IMG/VR virus record: IMGVR_UViG_3300045120_000129
Coordinates: 1 to 23,108 of that record
Strand: one strand, 5' to 3'
Source of the DNA: a virus
DNA length: 23,108 nt
Made by a program: the position numbers and the translations under genes. This document shows, one piece after another, positions 8,019 to 14,991 of this stretch. Positions within the stretch are counted from its first letter, which is position 1; each line of letters starts with the position of its first letter. The notes under the pieces were generated by a model. The model was not told the origin of the DNA. It saw nothing but the letters and a program-made list of their open reading frames with translations, and ran no database searches.

Positions 8019-8353
8019 AATCTCTAGTGAAAATTGACAACCGGGCGGCTTGGGTTATCGCTGTAAAGAAGCGAATTAAATTCATTGAGGACTATCGAAA
8101 AAATCATGATGATGCCTATGAAAAGATATGGGCTGAGAAATATCATCGGCGTCCCTGGATTCGATGGCTGATTGGTCCTAGTACAGAAAAACCCTATGAG
8201 GACCTGGGGGATTATCCTTGTATCCGCTGGGGGGGCATTCTGAATGACGCCAAACATCTATTGAAAGTGTTAGAGAATGAACACTATACCGATGATATCT
8301 TTGTTGATATCGAAACAGTAAATATATTTACTTCTTCTGAGCATTCAGAATAG
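8015..8353 (+). CDS. Hypothetical small early-type protein
   Basis: 112 residues starting MKSLVKIDNRAAWVIAVKKR. The N-terminal 40 residues look helical and charged; the middle holds Trp/Arg-rich RRPWIRWLIGPS. The second half has another likely helix (GILNDAKHLLKVLENEH) and an acidic, hydrophobic end (DDIFVDIETVNIF). No family recognised. It is the last gene of the cassette, starts in an ATGA overlap, and its last 26 bases overlap the 3' end of the convergent small terminase gene. No hairpin with a T-run was seen at this junction. Confidence 0.75.
   Translation: MKSLVKIDNRAAWVIAVKKRIKFIEDYRKNHDDAYEKIWAEKYHRRPWIRWLIGPSTEKPYEDLGDYPCIRWGGILNDAKHLLKVLENEHYTDDIFVDIETVNIFTSSEHSE
8317..8332. repeat. 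16-base perfect palindrome at a convergent gene end
   Basis: AGTAAATATATTTACT reads the same on both strands and straddles the point where the plus-strand cassette meets the gene 16 stop (8328). It holds TAAATA on each strand. It is too AT-rich for a standard terminator. It may be a protein-binding site or chance. Confidence 0.4.
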
Positions 8354-8726
8354 ATAATAGCTCCCCGGTAGTACCAACGAAAAGGTTGTTGGTGATCCCA
8401 TCGTTCTTTTCCGGGACCTTGTTCATCTTGGCAATATCGGCTTTTTGCTTCTGAAGATGCATGAGGTCCCGGCTGGACTCAATGCTGAATTTAATCATAT
8501 TACCCAGGACTTCATAAAAACGGGGATGTTGGGATTGAGAAGCCAAATCCTTAGTCTCTGATATCACTTCCTCCAGGTCCCCCATCCGTTCCAAGATGTT
8601 GGAGCGGGCCTTGTCGAAATCAGAGGAAACATCCGGAGAGACCACAATCTCTTTATCTTCCTTTAGGGGCTCCAGAATTTCTCCATTCAGACCGATACCC
8701 AGGCTTTTTGCAATTGAATTATCCAT
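8328..8726 (-). CDS. 16: Terminase small subunit, gp16-like
   Basis: 132 residues (T4 gp16 has 164). The core, FDKARSNILERMGDLEEVIS then SQHPRFYEVLGNMIK and SRDLMHLQKQKADI, is the paired-helix coiled segment typical of the small terminases of cyanophage and other T4-like phages. The end NNLFVGTTGELLSIL is also typical of them. The protein forms an oligomeric ring that recognises viral DNA and regulates the gp17 ATPase. AGGAG sits just before the ATG at 8726, which directly follows the stop of the upstream gene. The next minus-strand gene is gp17, but four opposite-strand genes lie between. Confidence 0.9.
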   Translation of the reverse strand: MDNSIAKSLGIGLNGEILEPLKEDKEIVVSPDVSSDFDKARSNILERMGDLEEVISETKDLASQSQHPRFYEVLGNMIKFSIESSRDLMHLQKQKADIAKMNKVPEKNDGITNNLFVGTTGELLSILNAQKK

Positions 8727-9287
8727 CTATTCTCCTATCGGTTTATGAGCCACCAGGGTGCTGTTGCGTCTTTGCCACTGGGAGTGATCTCCGGGGGCGG
8801 CGTGGGTATACCCCTTCCCAATTCTTGGGGTAGATGATGCTGTTTGGCTTCCGCTATCCCACTTATGGACATTCACCCCCGGTATCTTATGCAGCCGCCG
8901 CCACGTTTTCAAACCCCCTTCCGACTGAGAATTGTCGGAATGAATAATCATATTATGGTGATTGATTAGGTGGTGATATAGCTCATGGGCTTTGATAGAG
9001 GAGTTCTTGCTTCCCGAAAGATTTGTGACTTTAAGCGTTTCGGAACCGTTAGAATGCTTTTGAGTTGAGCCGACAACATGCATCTCAATTTTCTTACTGA
9101 CCGGATGGACAGCCGCAAAGCCCGTAAATCCTCCATGGGGACTAGTTTCCCGATAGATATGATGACCGGAGGGGGCGTTTGAAATGAGCTTGCTTCCCTT
9201 TGATTTAAACTTCTGATCGGGAAGCTTAGCCGTCATCGGAACATCCCCCAGGGCAATTTCATTTAGGATTTCTTTGAAACGTCCCAT
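8727..9287 (-). CDS. Unknown protein with T4-type capsid-targeting leader; possible internal head protein
   Basis: 186 residues. The start MGRFKEILNE ends in LxE and resembles the N-terminal capsid-targeting peptides removed by T4 prohead protease gp21, so mature protein might begin at residue 11 (IALGD). A similar leader starts the gene at 2232-2801. The body alternates beta-like segments with KAHELYHHLINHHNMIIHSD and SQSEGGLKTWRRLHKIPGV. The order 'helix, SDxxQSxGGxxxWxxL' recalls a recurring phage protein type that may have a GNAT-like fold; I cannot confirm it. The C-terminal third is Ser/Gly/His-rich and likely disordered. It sits between tail completion gene 15 and small terminase gene 16, two bases after the gene 15 stop and flush with the gene 16 start. 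Injection with DNA is inference. Confidence 0.8.
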   Translation of the reverse strand: MGRFKEILNEIALGDVPMTAKLPDQKFKSKGSKLISNAPSGHHIYRETSPHGGFTGFAAVHPVSKKIEMHVVGSTQKHSNGSETLKVTNLSGSKNSSIKAHELYHHLINHHNMIIHSDNSQSEGGLKTWRRLHKIPGVNVHKWDSGSQTASSTPRIGKGYTHAAPGDHSQWQRRNSTLVAHKPIGE

Positions 9288-9289
9288 CT

Positions 9290-10138
9290 TTAAGTCCCCG
9301 TAAAGGTATCAAAATCAACGACATAACCCCAATTATCATCAACGGCGATCTCTAGATAGCTAATAGTTTCGGAAATATTAGAGGTTGGTTCACCATTTGC
9401 GGTAAGACCCGGCTGGAGTGTTGATGCAATTGCAATGGGGTTGGCGTTGGTCAAGGATGGGTTAGTAGCCTCATTCTGAAGACGCTGATTGATGGTAACG
9501 AACTTGATGATTGGCTTTTTCTTGACCGGTCCAAAAAACCAAGCTTTCATGCGGAACTGAATGGTCCAAATTAGGGTGCGACGTTCCTTATAGTCCTTAT
9601 CATAGACATCCTCACAAGAAACGCTTTCGATGGTAATAGGAATATCTCTGATTTCATCCATTTCTGGGACCAGTTCGACCGTCATGGTATAGTCCGGCGT
9701 AAAGAATGGGATAATCTGTTCCATAATTTTGTTGGCATCTTCAATGTTTTTAGCATAAACGTACAAATTGAACATGATGTCATAGGGAACGGCGGCATAC
9801 AAAACATTCAGCTTGTTCTTGTCTCCGTCAATCTTAGTAACCTTCTTCTGAATGCTCCCAAACTTCCTGTCTGGATCATAGACATAACCTCCCGGAGCTA
9901 TCTCAAAGGATATCTGGGGAAGGACGGCCGCCGCCGGTCGATTAAGGTCCGGATCAGCCGTCAGTCGAACCAGCATCTTTTCTTTGGGACCAAATGATAG
10001 AGGTACTTTAATAGTTTGAGAAACGGTGACCCCATCATCCTCAAAACGTTTGATTACAATGGTGTTGAACATGTTACCAAAAAGGGCGACATACTTGGTG
10101 ATTAGACCGTGATAGAAGTTTTCGGCATTCCAGATCAT
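9290..10138 (-). CDS. 15: Tail completion / sheath stabiliser protein, gp15-like
   Basis: 282 residues (T4 gp15 has 272). It opens MIWNAENFYHGLITKYVALF with GNMFNTIVIKR, and shares with T4 gp15 the segments LYVYAKNIEDANKIMEQIIP followed by FFTPDYTMTVE, and RRTLIWTIQFRMKAWFFGPV. The family forms a hexameric ring capping the tail tube and sheath and joining tail to neck. The Asn/Ser/Thr-rich C-terminal 60 residues are less conserved. Its ATG overlaps the gene 14 stop by four bases (ATGA), and it precedes the head-protein candidate at 9287. The order 13-14-15 matches T4. Confidence 0.93.
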   Translation of the reverse strand: MIWNAENFYHGLITKYVALFGNMFNTIVIKRFEDDGVTVSQTIKVPLSFGPKEKMLVRLTADPDLNRPAAAVLPQISFEIAPGGYVYDPDRKFGSIQKKVTKIDGDKNKLNVLYAAVPYDIMFNLYVYAKNIEDANKIMEQIIPFFTPDYTMTVELVPEMDEIRDIPITIESVSCEDVYDKDYKERRTLIWTIQFRMKAWFFGPVKKKPIIKFVTINQRLQNEATNPSLTNANPIAIASTLQPGLTANGEPTSNISETISYLEIAVDDNWGYVVDFDTFTGT

Positions 10139-10872
10139 ACGACGTTCCCGCTATCACCTTGGGAGAATGGGTCCGTCTCTGACCAATTCAGGATTTCATC
10201 GGCTTTGTCTCTGGTATCTTTATTATCAGATAGCGGGGAGACATCTTCGAAGTCAAAGGCATCGATGACTATAAAGTCTCCGTCTTCTGTTAATAGCAGA
10301 GAGCCGTCTGTATCCAGAAGGGAATAATCCTGGACGTTGATGGAGCTTCGAAGTTGAATTTCATCAATCTCTGGAATTCCGGTATCAAAAACTTCATTGG
10401 AATATTCAAACAGTTCGCACGTCAATTTCCAGGACTGAAGGGTACCCAGGGCATAGAACATGTTATATTGATCGACAAACTTGATTTGAAAAACCTTTTG
10501 GTTCATGGGAAAATAGATGATATCACCTTCCCGGGGTCGGGCTATGACAGCCGGAAAACCTACTTCACTCTCAAAGCTACGTCGGGGAATGGAGACGGTG
10601 ATTTGATCCCGAATTTCCGCTCCCATGAACTTAGTCATGAGGTCACGGTCCCCCCCGAAACCCATGATGTTCTCAATATAACACTCAACCATATAGGAAT
10701 TTTCATAGAGGCTTTGATCGTCGGTAAGGTATGTTCTATCCAGATTGACTAGGGTACGGGTAATGTAATACATATCCATTCCATAGATTTTGGTTGCTTC
10801 CACAATCAGGTCTTCAAGAAACTCTTGTTCAGTGGAAGCACCATAATTGTTGAAGAATTGATTGGTAGGCAT
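10135..10872 (-). CDS. 14: Neck protein, gp14-like
   Basis: 245 residues (T4 gp14 has 256). Shared features with T4 gp14: an early EQEFLEDLIVEATKIYGMDM followed by YYITR, EIRDQVTVSI-like EIRDQITVSIPRRSF, the strand-turn segment REGDIIYFPMNQKVFQIKFV and YNMFYALGTLQSWKLTCELF. gp13 and gp14 form the neck that closes the filled head and accepts the tail. The acidic C-terminal tail (about 200-245) is probably disordered. The start has no clear ribosome site; the preceding gene ends nine bases upstream, so coupled translation is likely. The bases between include GTAAATATT, a poor match to the late motif. Confidence 0.92.
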   Translation of the reverse strand: MPTNQFFNNYGASTEQEFLEDLIVEATKIYGMDMYYITRTLVNLDRTYLTDDQSLYENSYMVECYIENIMGFGGDRDLMTKFMGAEIRDQITVSIPRRSFESEVGFPAVIARPREGDIIYFPMNQKVFQIKFVDQYNMFYALGTLQSWKLTCELFEYSNEVFDTGIPEIDEIQLRSSINVQDYSLLDTDGSLLLTEDGDFIVIDAFDFEDVSPLSDNKDTRDKADEILNWSETDPFSQGDSGNVV

Positions 10873-10880
10873 AGGAATAT

Positions 10881-11642
10881 TTACCCAATCATATCAGTTA
10901 CGGGTAAACTGTAACTTTTTATCATATCGTGTTCCAGTTGAGTAATTTCAGCAACGGCATCATCATAAATCTTTTGAGCATTGAACTGAAGGCCCCCTAA
11001 CATCTGGGCCCCGACATACTTAGTTAGATGAGAGCCCCATTGTCGTTTAATCAAAGCCGTAGCATATTGTTGTAGCCAGCGATCCCCCCAGGCATCATTG
11101 AAAACGTCGGGATCAATCACGTTATATGCCTCAATAATCAGATATTGCCCAACCTGAAATTTCTGGGACCAGTTTGTATCGACGTACAAACGGTTGGAGT
11201 GGCGATTATAACGGATAGGTTGTTTACCCGATAGAACATCCTGAATGAAACCTAATTTGGTCATGGTCATGACGTAGGGTAGGAGATCAACGGAAGAAAA
11301 ATTATACAATTCAGACATGAAAATCTGATAGGGAACGTTATTCAAAATGTCTCCAGAGCTTTGATTAATGCCCCCCTCAAAGATACGGATAGCCCCAATG
11401 ACGTTATCAGGCATGGTAATGTATTTGTTATCGATATCATCTTGTGTGATCTGATATTTGTAATAAAGTTTTTCGGACCCATCCATGTGGAAATCAAACC
11501 AGTATTTCAGGGCATCATCAATGCGATCATCAATCTGTTCGGCGCTGACGTTAATCTCAATAACTGGGGCCCCCAACCGCCGCAGACAGTAGGCTTTGAA
11601 TTGTGCTCTGGTGGTCGGACTACCCGAAAGGGGGAAGGTCAT
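10881..11642 (-). CDS. 13: Neck protein, gp13-like
   Basis: 253 residues (T4 gp13 has 309). Typical family segments are TRAQFKAYCLRRLGAPVIEI, EQIDDRIDDALKYWFDFHMD, GSEKLYYKYQITQDDID, GAIRIFEGG and WGDRWLQQYATALIKRQWGS, the last containing the YATALIKRQWG that is conserved across T4-like neck proteins. It assembles with gp14 on the portal after packaging. AAGGA lies six bases before the ATG. The gene opens a transcription unit: an intrinsic terminator and a late promoter motif lie directly upstream. Confidence 0.94.
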   Translation of the reverse strand: MTFPLSGSPTTRAQFKAYCLRRLGAPVIEINVSAEQIDDRIDDALKYWFDFHMDGSEKLYYKYQITQDDIDNKYITMPDNVIGAIRIFEGGINQSSGDILNNVPYQIFMSELYNFSSVDLLPYVMTMTKLGFIQDVLSGKQPIRYNRHSNRLYVDTNWSQKFQVGQYLIIEAYNVIDPDVFNDAWGDRWLQQYATALIKRQWGSHLTKYVGAQMLGGLQFNAQKIYDDAVAEITQLEHDMIKSYSLPVTDMIG

Positions 11643-11654
11643 GGGTTTTCCTTA

Positions 11655-11690
11655 ATAAAAAAGGCGGACATGACTATTTATCATGCCGCC
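11655..11690 (-). terminator. Intrinsic terminator with a late promoter motif in its loop
   Basis: On the minus strand a ten-base-pair GC-rich stem (GGCGGCATGA pairing TCATG-t-CCGCC, one bulged base) has a seven-base loop, TAAATAG, and is followed directly by TTTTTT. It ends transcription of the 44-codon gene upstream. The loop bases are part of the GATAAATA motif serving gene 13. Confidence 0.8.
11674..11682 (-). promoter_or_regulatory. T4-like late promoter motif before gene 13
   Basis: GATAAATAG on the minus strand, 33 bases before the gene 13 ATG, set in the terminator loop. A transcript beginning a few bases downstream would contain only the second arm of the stem, so it would not be stopped by the hairpin. 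Confidence 0.65.
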
Positions 11691-11736
11691 AAGGTTAATA
11701 GCGTTCTTTTCTTCTTATTGTATAGAGACTTAACCC

Positions 11737-11871
11737 TTACGTGTTGGCGGTTGGGTGGGGGTGAACCTTAGATTCAACGCTATCGGCCGTAGACTTGAAC
11801 AAATCAGGCTTCATCCAAGCAAAAGCTCCTGCCGCTACTGCCCCTAATGCCAATCCTAATAGAAATTCCAT
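11737..11871 (-). CDS. 44-residue single-span membrane peptide
   Basis: Starts MEFLLGLALGAVAAGAFAWM, one hydrophobic span at about residues 3-20 with glycines spaced as in helix-packing membrane segments, then a polar tail KPDLFKSTADSVESKVHPHP. The ATG at 11871 is chosen because GGAGGA lies eight bases upstream; the longer in-frame ORF from 11934 overlaps the previous gene and has no ribosome site. The N-terminus is probably outside and the Lys-bearing tail in the cytoplasm (inference). It has its own late promoter motif (11905-11914) and a terminator after it, so it is a separate short transcript. It could be a holin-like, envelope-modifying or structural peptide; nothing in the sequence decides. 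Confidence 0.75.
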   Translation of the reverse strand: MEFLLGLALGAVAAGAFAWMKPDLFKSTADSVESKVHPHPTANT

Positions 11872-11904
11872 AGTATAATCCTCCGAAATGAGTGTTGTAA
11901 CAAT

Positions 11905-11914
11905 TCTATTTATG
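11905..11914 (-). promoter_or_regulatory. T4-like late promoter motif before the membrane peptide gene
   Basis: The minus strand reads CATAAATAGA, overlapping the TAG stop of the PP-loop gene and 36 bases before the ATG at 11871. Confidence 0.65.
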
Positions 11915-12913
11915 AAGATAGAGAGTTGTCCCATCCTCCCTCAGAGCTAACCAATCGGGAGCGGTATAGGAGTGTTGGGATACCATTTTTGTCTTGTTAT
12001 TGACATAATGTTGATCCCTGATCGTCCCCCGGATAATCTCCCGGAGCGGCCACTTATAGCTGTTTTTGTGGCCTTTTAGGATGGATGGCTCAATATCCCG
12101 GGCCGACACCGCCCAACGCTGAAAGTCCTCTGACCCATAGAAATTGATAATTCTGGGCTGAATGGCCGGATCAATCATCACATCATGATGATATTTGACG
12201 GACTGCCAGGAGAAATTGAAGGAATAAAACCATCCAAAATCAAATAAAGTCTTGATTTTAGTAGGAAATTTCTCTAGGGGCGGTTGACAAAACTCCAAAA
12301 GATTTCTGTCAATATGGTCTTCGAAGGGTTCAAAAAGTTGATTTTCGGTAAAAGTCTCTAGGAGGTCGGAACGGCCAAAGAGTTGATCCCCCAGACCGCC
12401 CGTCACAAATAGCTCATCGGAAGGGAACTGCTTGTAGAGGTCCCCCCGGTACTGGGTGGTCGTCAAATGATATCTGAAGTTATTTTTAACAAATCTATCA
12501 AAAATGGAACCCGATTCCAAAACAGAGTTGTAAGTCAGGATCACCCGCAGCCGTTTTAGCTCTTCGGGTTTAGCAAGGGCTAGAAAGGTCCCTAGCATCG
12601 CTGTAGAGTCCAGGCCGCCACTCCACATCAGGTTGATGGGTTTTTTCTTATCCAGAAGGCTTAAAACGCGAAGGATCATACATTCCCAAAACAAGGGAGG
12701 GGGGGACTTTTGAAGGGGAGGAAGAGGCTCAAACCTCATGTTCAGAAAATGAGGAATAGACCCGGTACGGTCCACTACAGAATGATTGATTTCTTCCAGA
12801 GGAATTTTCTTATATTTTTCAATAAGATGTCCCAGAAAAAACTTAGACCAGTAGGGTTGCAACTGGTCTAAGTTCGGGTAGGTATGAAAGGGGTTATATT
12901 TAAGAAGCTTCAT
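11906..12913 (-). CDS. Asparagine-synthetase-like PP-loop ATPase without glutaminase domain
   Basis: 335 residues. The ATP pyrophosphatase P-loop SGGLDST is at 98-104 within NLMWSGGLDSTAMLGTFLAL, and the second signature TGGLGDQLFGRSDL is at 171-184, where AsnB-type enzymes have SGxGxDExFGGY. The C-terminus holds YKWPLREIIRG and NNKTKMV, also synthetase-like. There is no N-terminal Cys-2 glutaminase, so the 97 residues before the P-loop are something else. Such enzymes adenylate a carboxylate and join it to an amine; the lasso peptide cyclase is one example. Here the Glu/Asp of the second motif is replaced by Gln (GDQLFG), so substrate handling may differ. It overlaps the radical SAM gene by 14 bases (AGGA before its ATG lies inside that gene), so the two are probably made together. 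Substrate unknown; a neighbouring peptide is my preferred guess. Confidence 0.85.
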   Translation of the reverse strand: MKLLKYNPFHTYPNLDQLQPYWSKFFLGHLIEKYKKIPLEEINHSVVDRTGSIPHFLNMRFEPLPPLQKSPPPLFWECMILRVLSLLDKKKPINLMWSGGLDSTAMLGTFLALAKPEELKRLRVILTYNSVLESGSIFDRFVKNNFRYHLTTTQYRGDLYKQFPSDELFVTGGLGDQLFGRSDLLETFTENQLFEPFEDHIDRNLLEFCQPPLEKFPTKIKTLFDFGWFYSFNFSWQSVKYHHDVMIDPAIQPRIINFYGSEDFQRWAVSARDIEPSILKGHKNSYKWPLREIIRGTIRDQHYVNNKTKMVSQHSYTAPDWLALREDGTTLYLHK

Positions 12914-14510
12914 AGTTCCTCATAAAAATGAATTTATCATCGCGTTTCTGAATAACGGCATCTTTCCACGAAATAGCAGTAGGTAATAGTTCCAGAACCC
13001 TTTCCTTGAATTCCGGGTCCTCCAAACCGTAAAGCTGATCTTCCGGAATAACTACAGATTTTTCAGTTGTGGTATAATTCTTATCTGTCTCTGAATTATA
13101 CCAAAAACGGTTATTCACATAGAACCAATTGGGTACATCCTCAACATAGATTAGTTCCCAAACCCAGCCGTTAATGGTTGGTCCATCTTGTTTTTTCTTT
13201 TCAGCCACGATTGGGGTTCTTTTCTCCAGCATGGCCGGGTCCGGTCGGGCAATCCTCCCGTTCACTTCCTTGAGAACCCAACCATCCGTAATGATGAAAA
13301 GAGCCCCCGCAAGAATTCCCATATTATAAGCATATTCAGAGGAACAAGAATGGAACCAATTAAAATCATTGGGAAGATACATGCAAGAGCCGCCACAAAG
13401 CTGTAGAACTGGACAATTTGAACACTCATCCCTGTTACTCCAATGCCAAGAAGTGTCTAGTTTAACTTGGTCCATCAACATAACATGACCAATACGATGG
13501 TTCTTGTCAGAAGTAGTATTCTGACAAGTCATGACGTTGCCCAAAAGATCACAGGCCAGATTGTCTTCTTTGTCCATCCCACACTTCTGCCCCAGGGCAT
13601 AGGAAGGCTTCCGATACTTCAAAGACATGGCGAAGTTGATAATTCGATTGACGACTGTCGATGGTAGAGCATCGACTTTATCATCTACCTTAGCCTGGAA
13701 GATCATTGTCGCCATATTGTGGGTCAGTTGATCGTACTGAGCGGGAGTGAAGCCGGTCACAAACTCCGGAGCGTCAGCATAGGAGGTAACTACCCCTTCG
13801 AATTCCACCCGGACATCTCCGTCTAGCTGTTCCCTAAAGAATTTGAAAATGGCTGTAAGGTCGATGTTATTAGGTGTCAGAACCACATTAAAGGACATCT
13901 TTGGTCCTCTGATGGCATAAAGTCTCTTGATCATAGCAAGCTGTTCAAGATTTTGGAAAGGATCATCACCCCGCAAAGCTTGACCCGGGCCATCATGAGA
14001 GATAGCCATGTTAATATCAAACGTCTCAACAAACTCAATAAATTCATCATCAATTAGAGTTCCGTTGGTGATAATGACATATCGGGTTTTAGTAAAACGT
14101 TGGGATAGCTCTTGTAGCAGATATTTGATCTTCTTCCAGTATAACAACGGCTCCCCGCCCCAGAACTCAATAACCTCTGGTTCGCCTTCCAACCACTTGT
14201 CCAAATTCTTGATGAAAATCTTGGCATCGGCCAGATTGGTGTTGATTGCCGACTCCACATGAACACTCTGAGAGCAATAAGAGCATTTCATATTGCACTT
14301 CAACCCAAGCTGGATTTTCAGCTTCTTCGGGGCCCGAATTTTCTTGCCGGGATTGGAAGGAGACACCTTGTCAACCGGGTCCCAAGCCTTAGGCTCTGAC
14401 TGAACCACTTCGGACCCATCCTGAAAATGCAATTCAGAAGTATGGGGGTTGTATTTCAGAACGTGTTTCTGCCCGTTTCGGTCTTCCATCACCAAGTTGT
14501 AAATGCTCAT
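12900..14510 (-). CDS. Radical SAM/SPASM peptide-maturase-like enzyme
   Basis: 536 residues. The N-terminal 60 residues are unrecognised and Lys/Asp-rich. The radical SAM core begins IQLGLKCNMKCSYCSQ, with the CxxxCxxC cluster ligands C72, C76 and C79. WGGEPLL (117-123) is the SAM-binding GGE motif, followed by YVIITNGTLI. A SPASM domain for auxiliary iron-sulphur clusters is complete by eye: C310, C320 (CDLLGNVMTC to C329), then C363-x2-C366-x5-C372-x3-C376 and C389. SPASM enzymes mostly modify peptides or small proteins (sactipeptide, PqqE, QhpD and anaerobic sulfatase maturases). Residues 430-536 form an extra C-terminal part (INGWVWELIYVEDVPNWFYV) of unknown role. It follows the 158-codon gene by four bases without a clear ribosome site. 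No leader-binding PqqD-like domain was seen. It shares a late operon with fibre-like genes and the Cys-tailed peptide, hence a virion protein is the likely substrate (inference). Confidence 0.93.
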   Translation of the reverse strand: MSIYNLVMEDRNGQKHVLKYNPHTSELHFQDGSEVVQSEPKAWDPVDKVSPSNPGKKIRAPKKLKIQLGLKCNMKCSYCSQSVHVESAINTNLADAKIFIKNLDKWLEGEPEVIEFWGGEPLLYWKKIKYLLQELSQRFTKTRYVIITNGTLIDDEFIEFVETFDINMAISHDGPGQALRGDDPFQNLEQLAMIKRLYAIRGPKMSFNVVLTPNNIDLTAIFKFFREQLDGDVRVEFEGVVTSYADAPEFVTGFTPAQYDQLTHNMATMIFQAKVDDKVDALPSTVVNRIINFAMSLKYRKPSYALGQKCGMDKEDNLACDLLGNVMTCQNTTSDKNHRIGHVMLMDQVKLDTSWHWSNRDECSNCPVLQLCGGSCMYLPNDFNWFHSCSSEYAYNMGILAGALFIITDGWVLKEVNGRIARPDPAMLEKRTPIVAEKKKQDGPTINGWVWELIYVEDVPNWFYVNNRFWYNSETDKNYTTTEKSVVIPEDQLYGLEDPEFKERVLELLPTAISWKDAVIQKRDDKFIFMRNYEAS

Positions 14511-14514
14511 GAAT

Positions 14515-14991
14515 TTATATCTTTATTGGGGGCACTGGACCAAATTCTTGTGCTCCGGTGATCGAAAGAAGACAACCCGGCGCGCCGATTAGACCCATAA
14601 TCGCCCCATGTTCAAAACTTAAAGAGGTCGGACGAATTGCCAACCGACCAACAACAGGCTTACCAAAATCAAATGGTTTGGTCGGATCAGGCCCGAACAT
14701 TCCCGAATGATATTCAAGGGGAGGGGGATTTGAAGTATTGGTAATCCCTACGGACGGAAGCGGAAACAACCAACTATCGTCATGACATGCTTCGGGGCGA
14801 CTCAGAAGATCATCGAAATGGCATTCATAATCCATGAAGTATTCGTCTTCTTGAAGAGGGGGGTTACGATCATTGGCTAGATAGATTTCCTTGATTTTAA
14901 CTGAAAGTCTCAGACTATTTTCATCAAAAACCAACTTAATTTCTTTCGGGGCCAGAAGATTTAGAGCATCGGAGATCAAACGAATATACAT
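14515..14991 (-). CDS. Unknown 158-residue protein between the Cys-rich peptide and the maturase
   Basis: Starts MYIRLISDALNLLAPKEIKL with alternating strands (VFDENSLRLSVKIKEIYL). The middle is acidic and aromatic (DEYFMDYECHFDDLLSR), and the end is Gly/Pro-rich (FDFGKPVVGRLAIRP, GAIMGLIGAPGCLLSITGAQ). No family recognised. It holds three Cys (at about 76, 89 and 140), one each in the segments YECHF, EACHD and PGCLL. Its ribosome site GGAGGG is formed by the last two Gly codons of the Cys-tailed gene, and its ATG directly follows that gene's stop. The tight link to both neighbours suggests a partner: a structural protein that carries the modified peptide, a substrate, or a recognition factor for the enzymes. 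The choice is open. Confidence 0.8.
   Translation of the reverse strand: MYIRLISDALNLLAPKEIKLVFDENSLRLSVKIKEIYLANDRNPPLQEDEYFMDYECHFDDLLSRPEACHDDSWLFPLPSVGITNTSNPPPLEYHSGMFGPDPTKPFDFGKPVVGRLAIRPTSLSFEHGAIMGLIGAPGCLLSITGAQEFGPVPPIKI

Noticed and set aside
11737-11934. 65-codon version of the membrane peptide gene
   Set aside because: The longer start overlaps the PP-loop gene and has no ribosome site; GGAGGA is correctly spaced for the ATG at 11871.
11906-14510. Radical SAM plus PP-loop pair read as QueE/QueC (7-deazaguanine DNA modification)
   Set aside because: QueE is much shorter and lacks SPASM; here SPASM cysteines are complete. QueC has a Cys zinc site, absent here, and the PP-loop protein has the asparagine-synthetase second motif. 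No QueD or FolE neighbour is seen.
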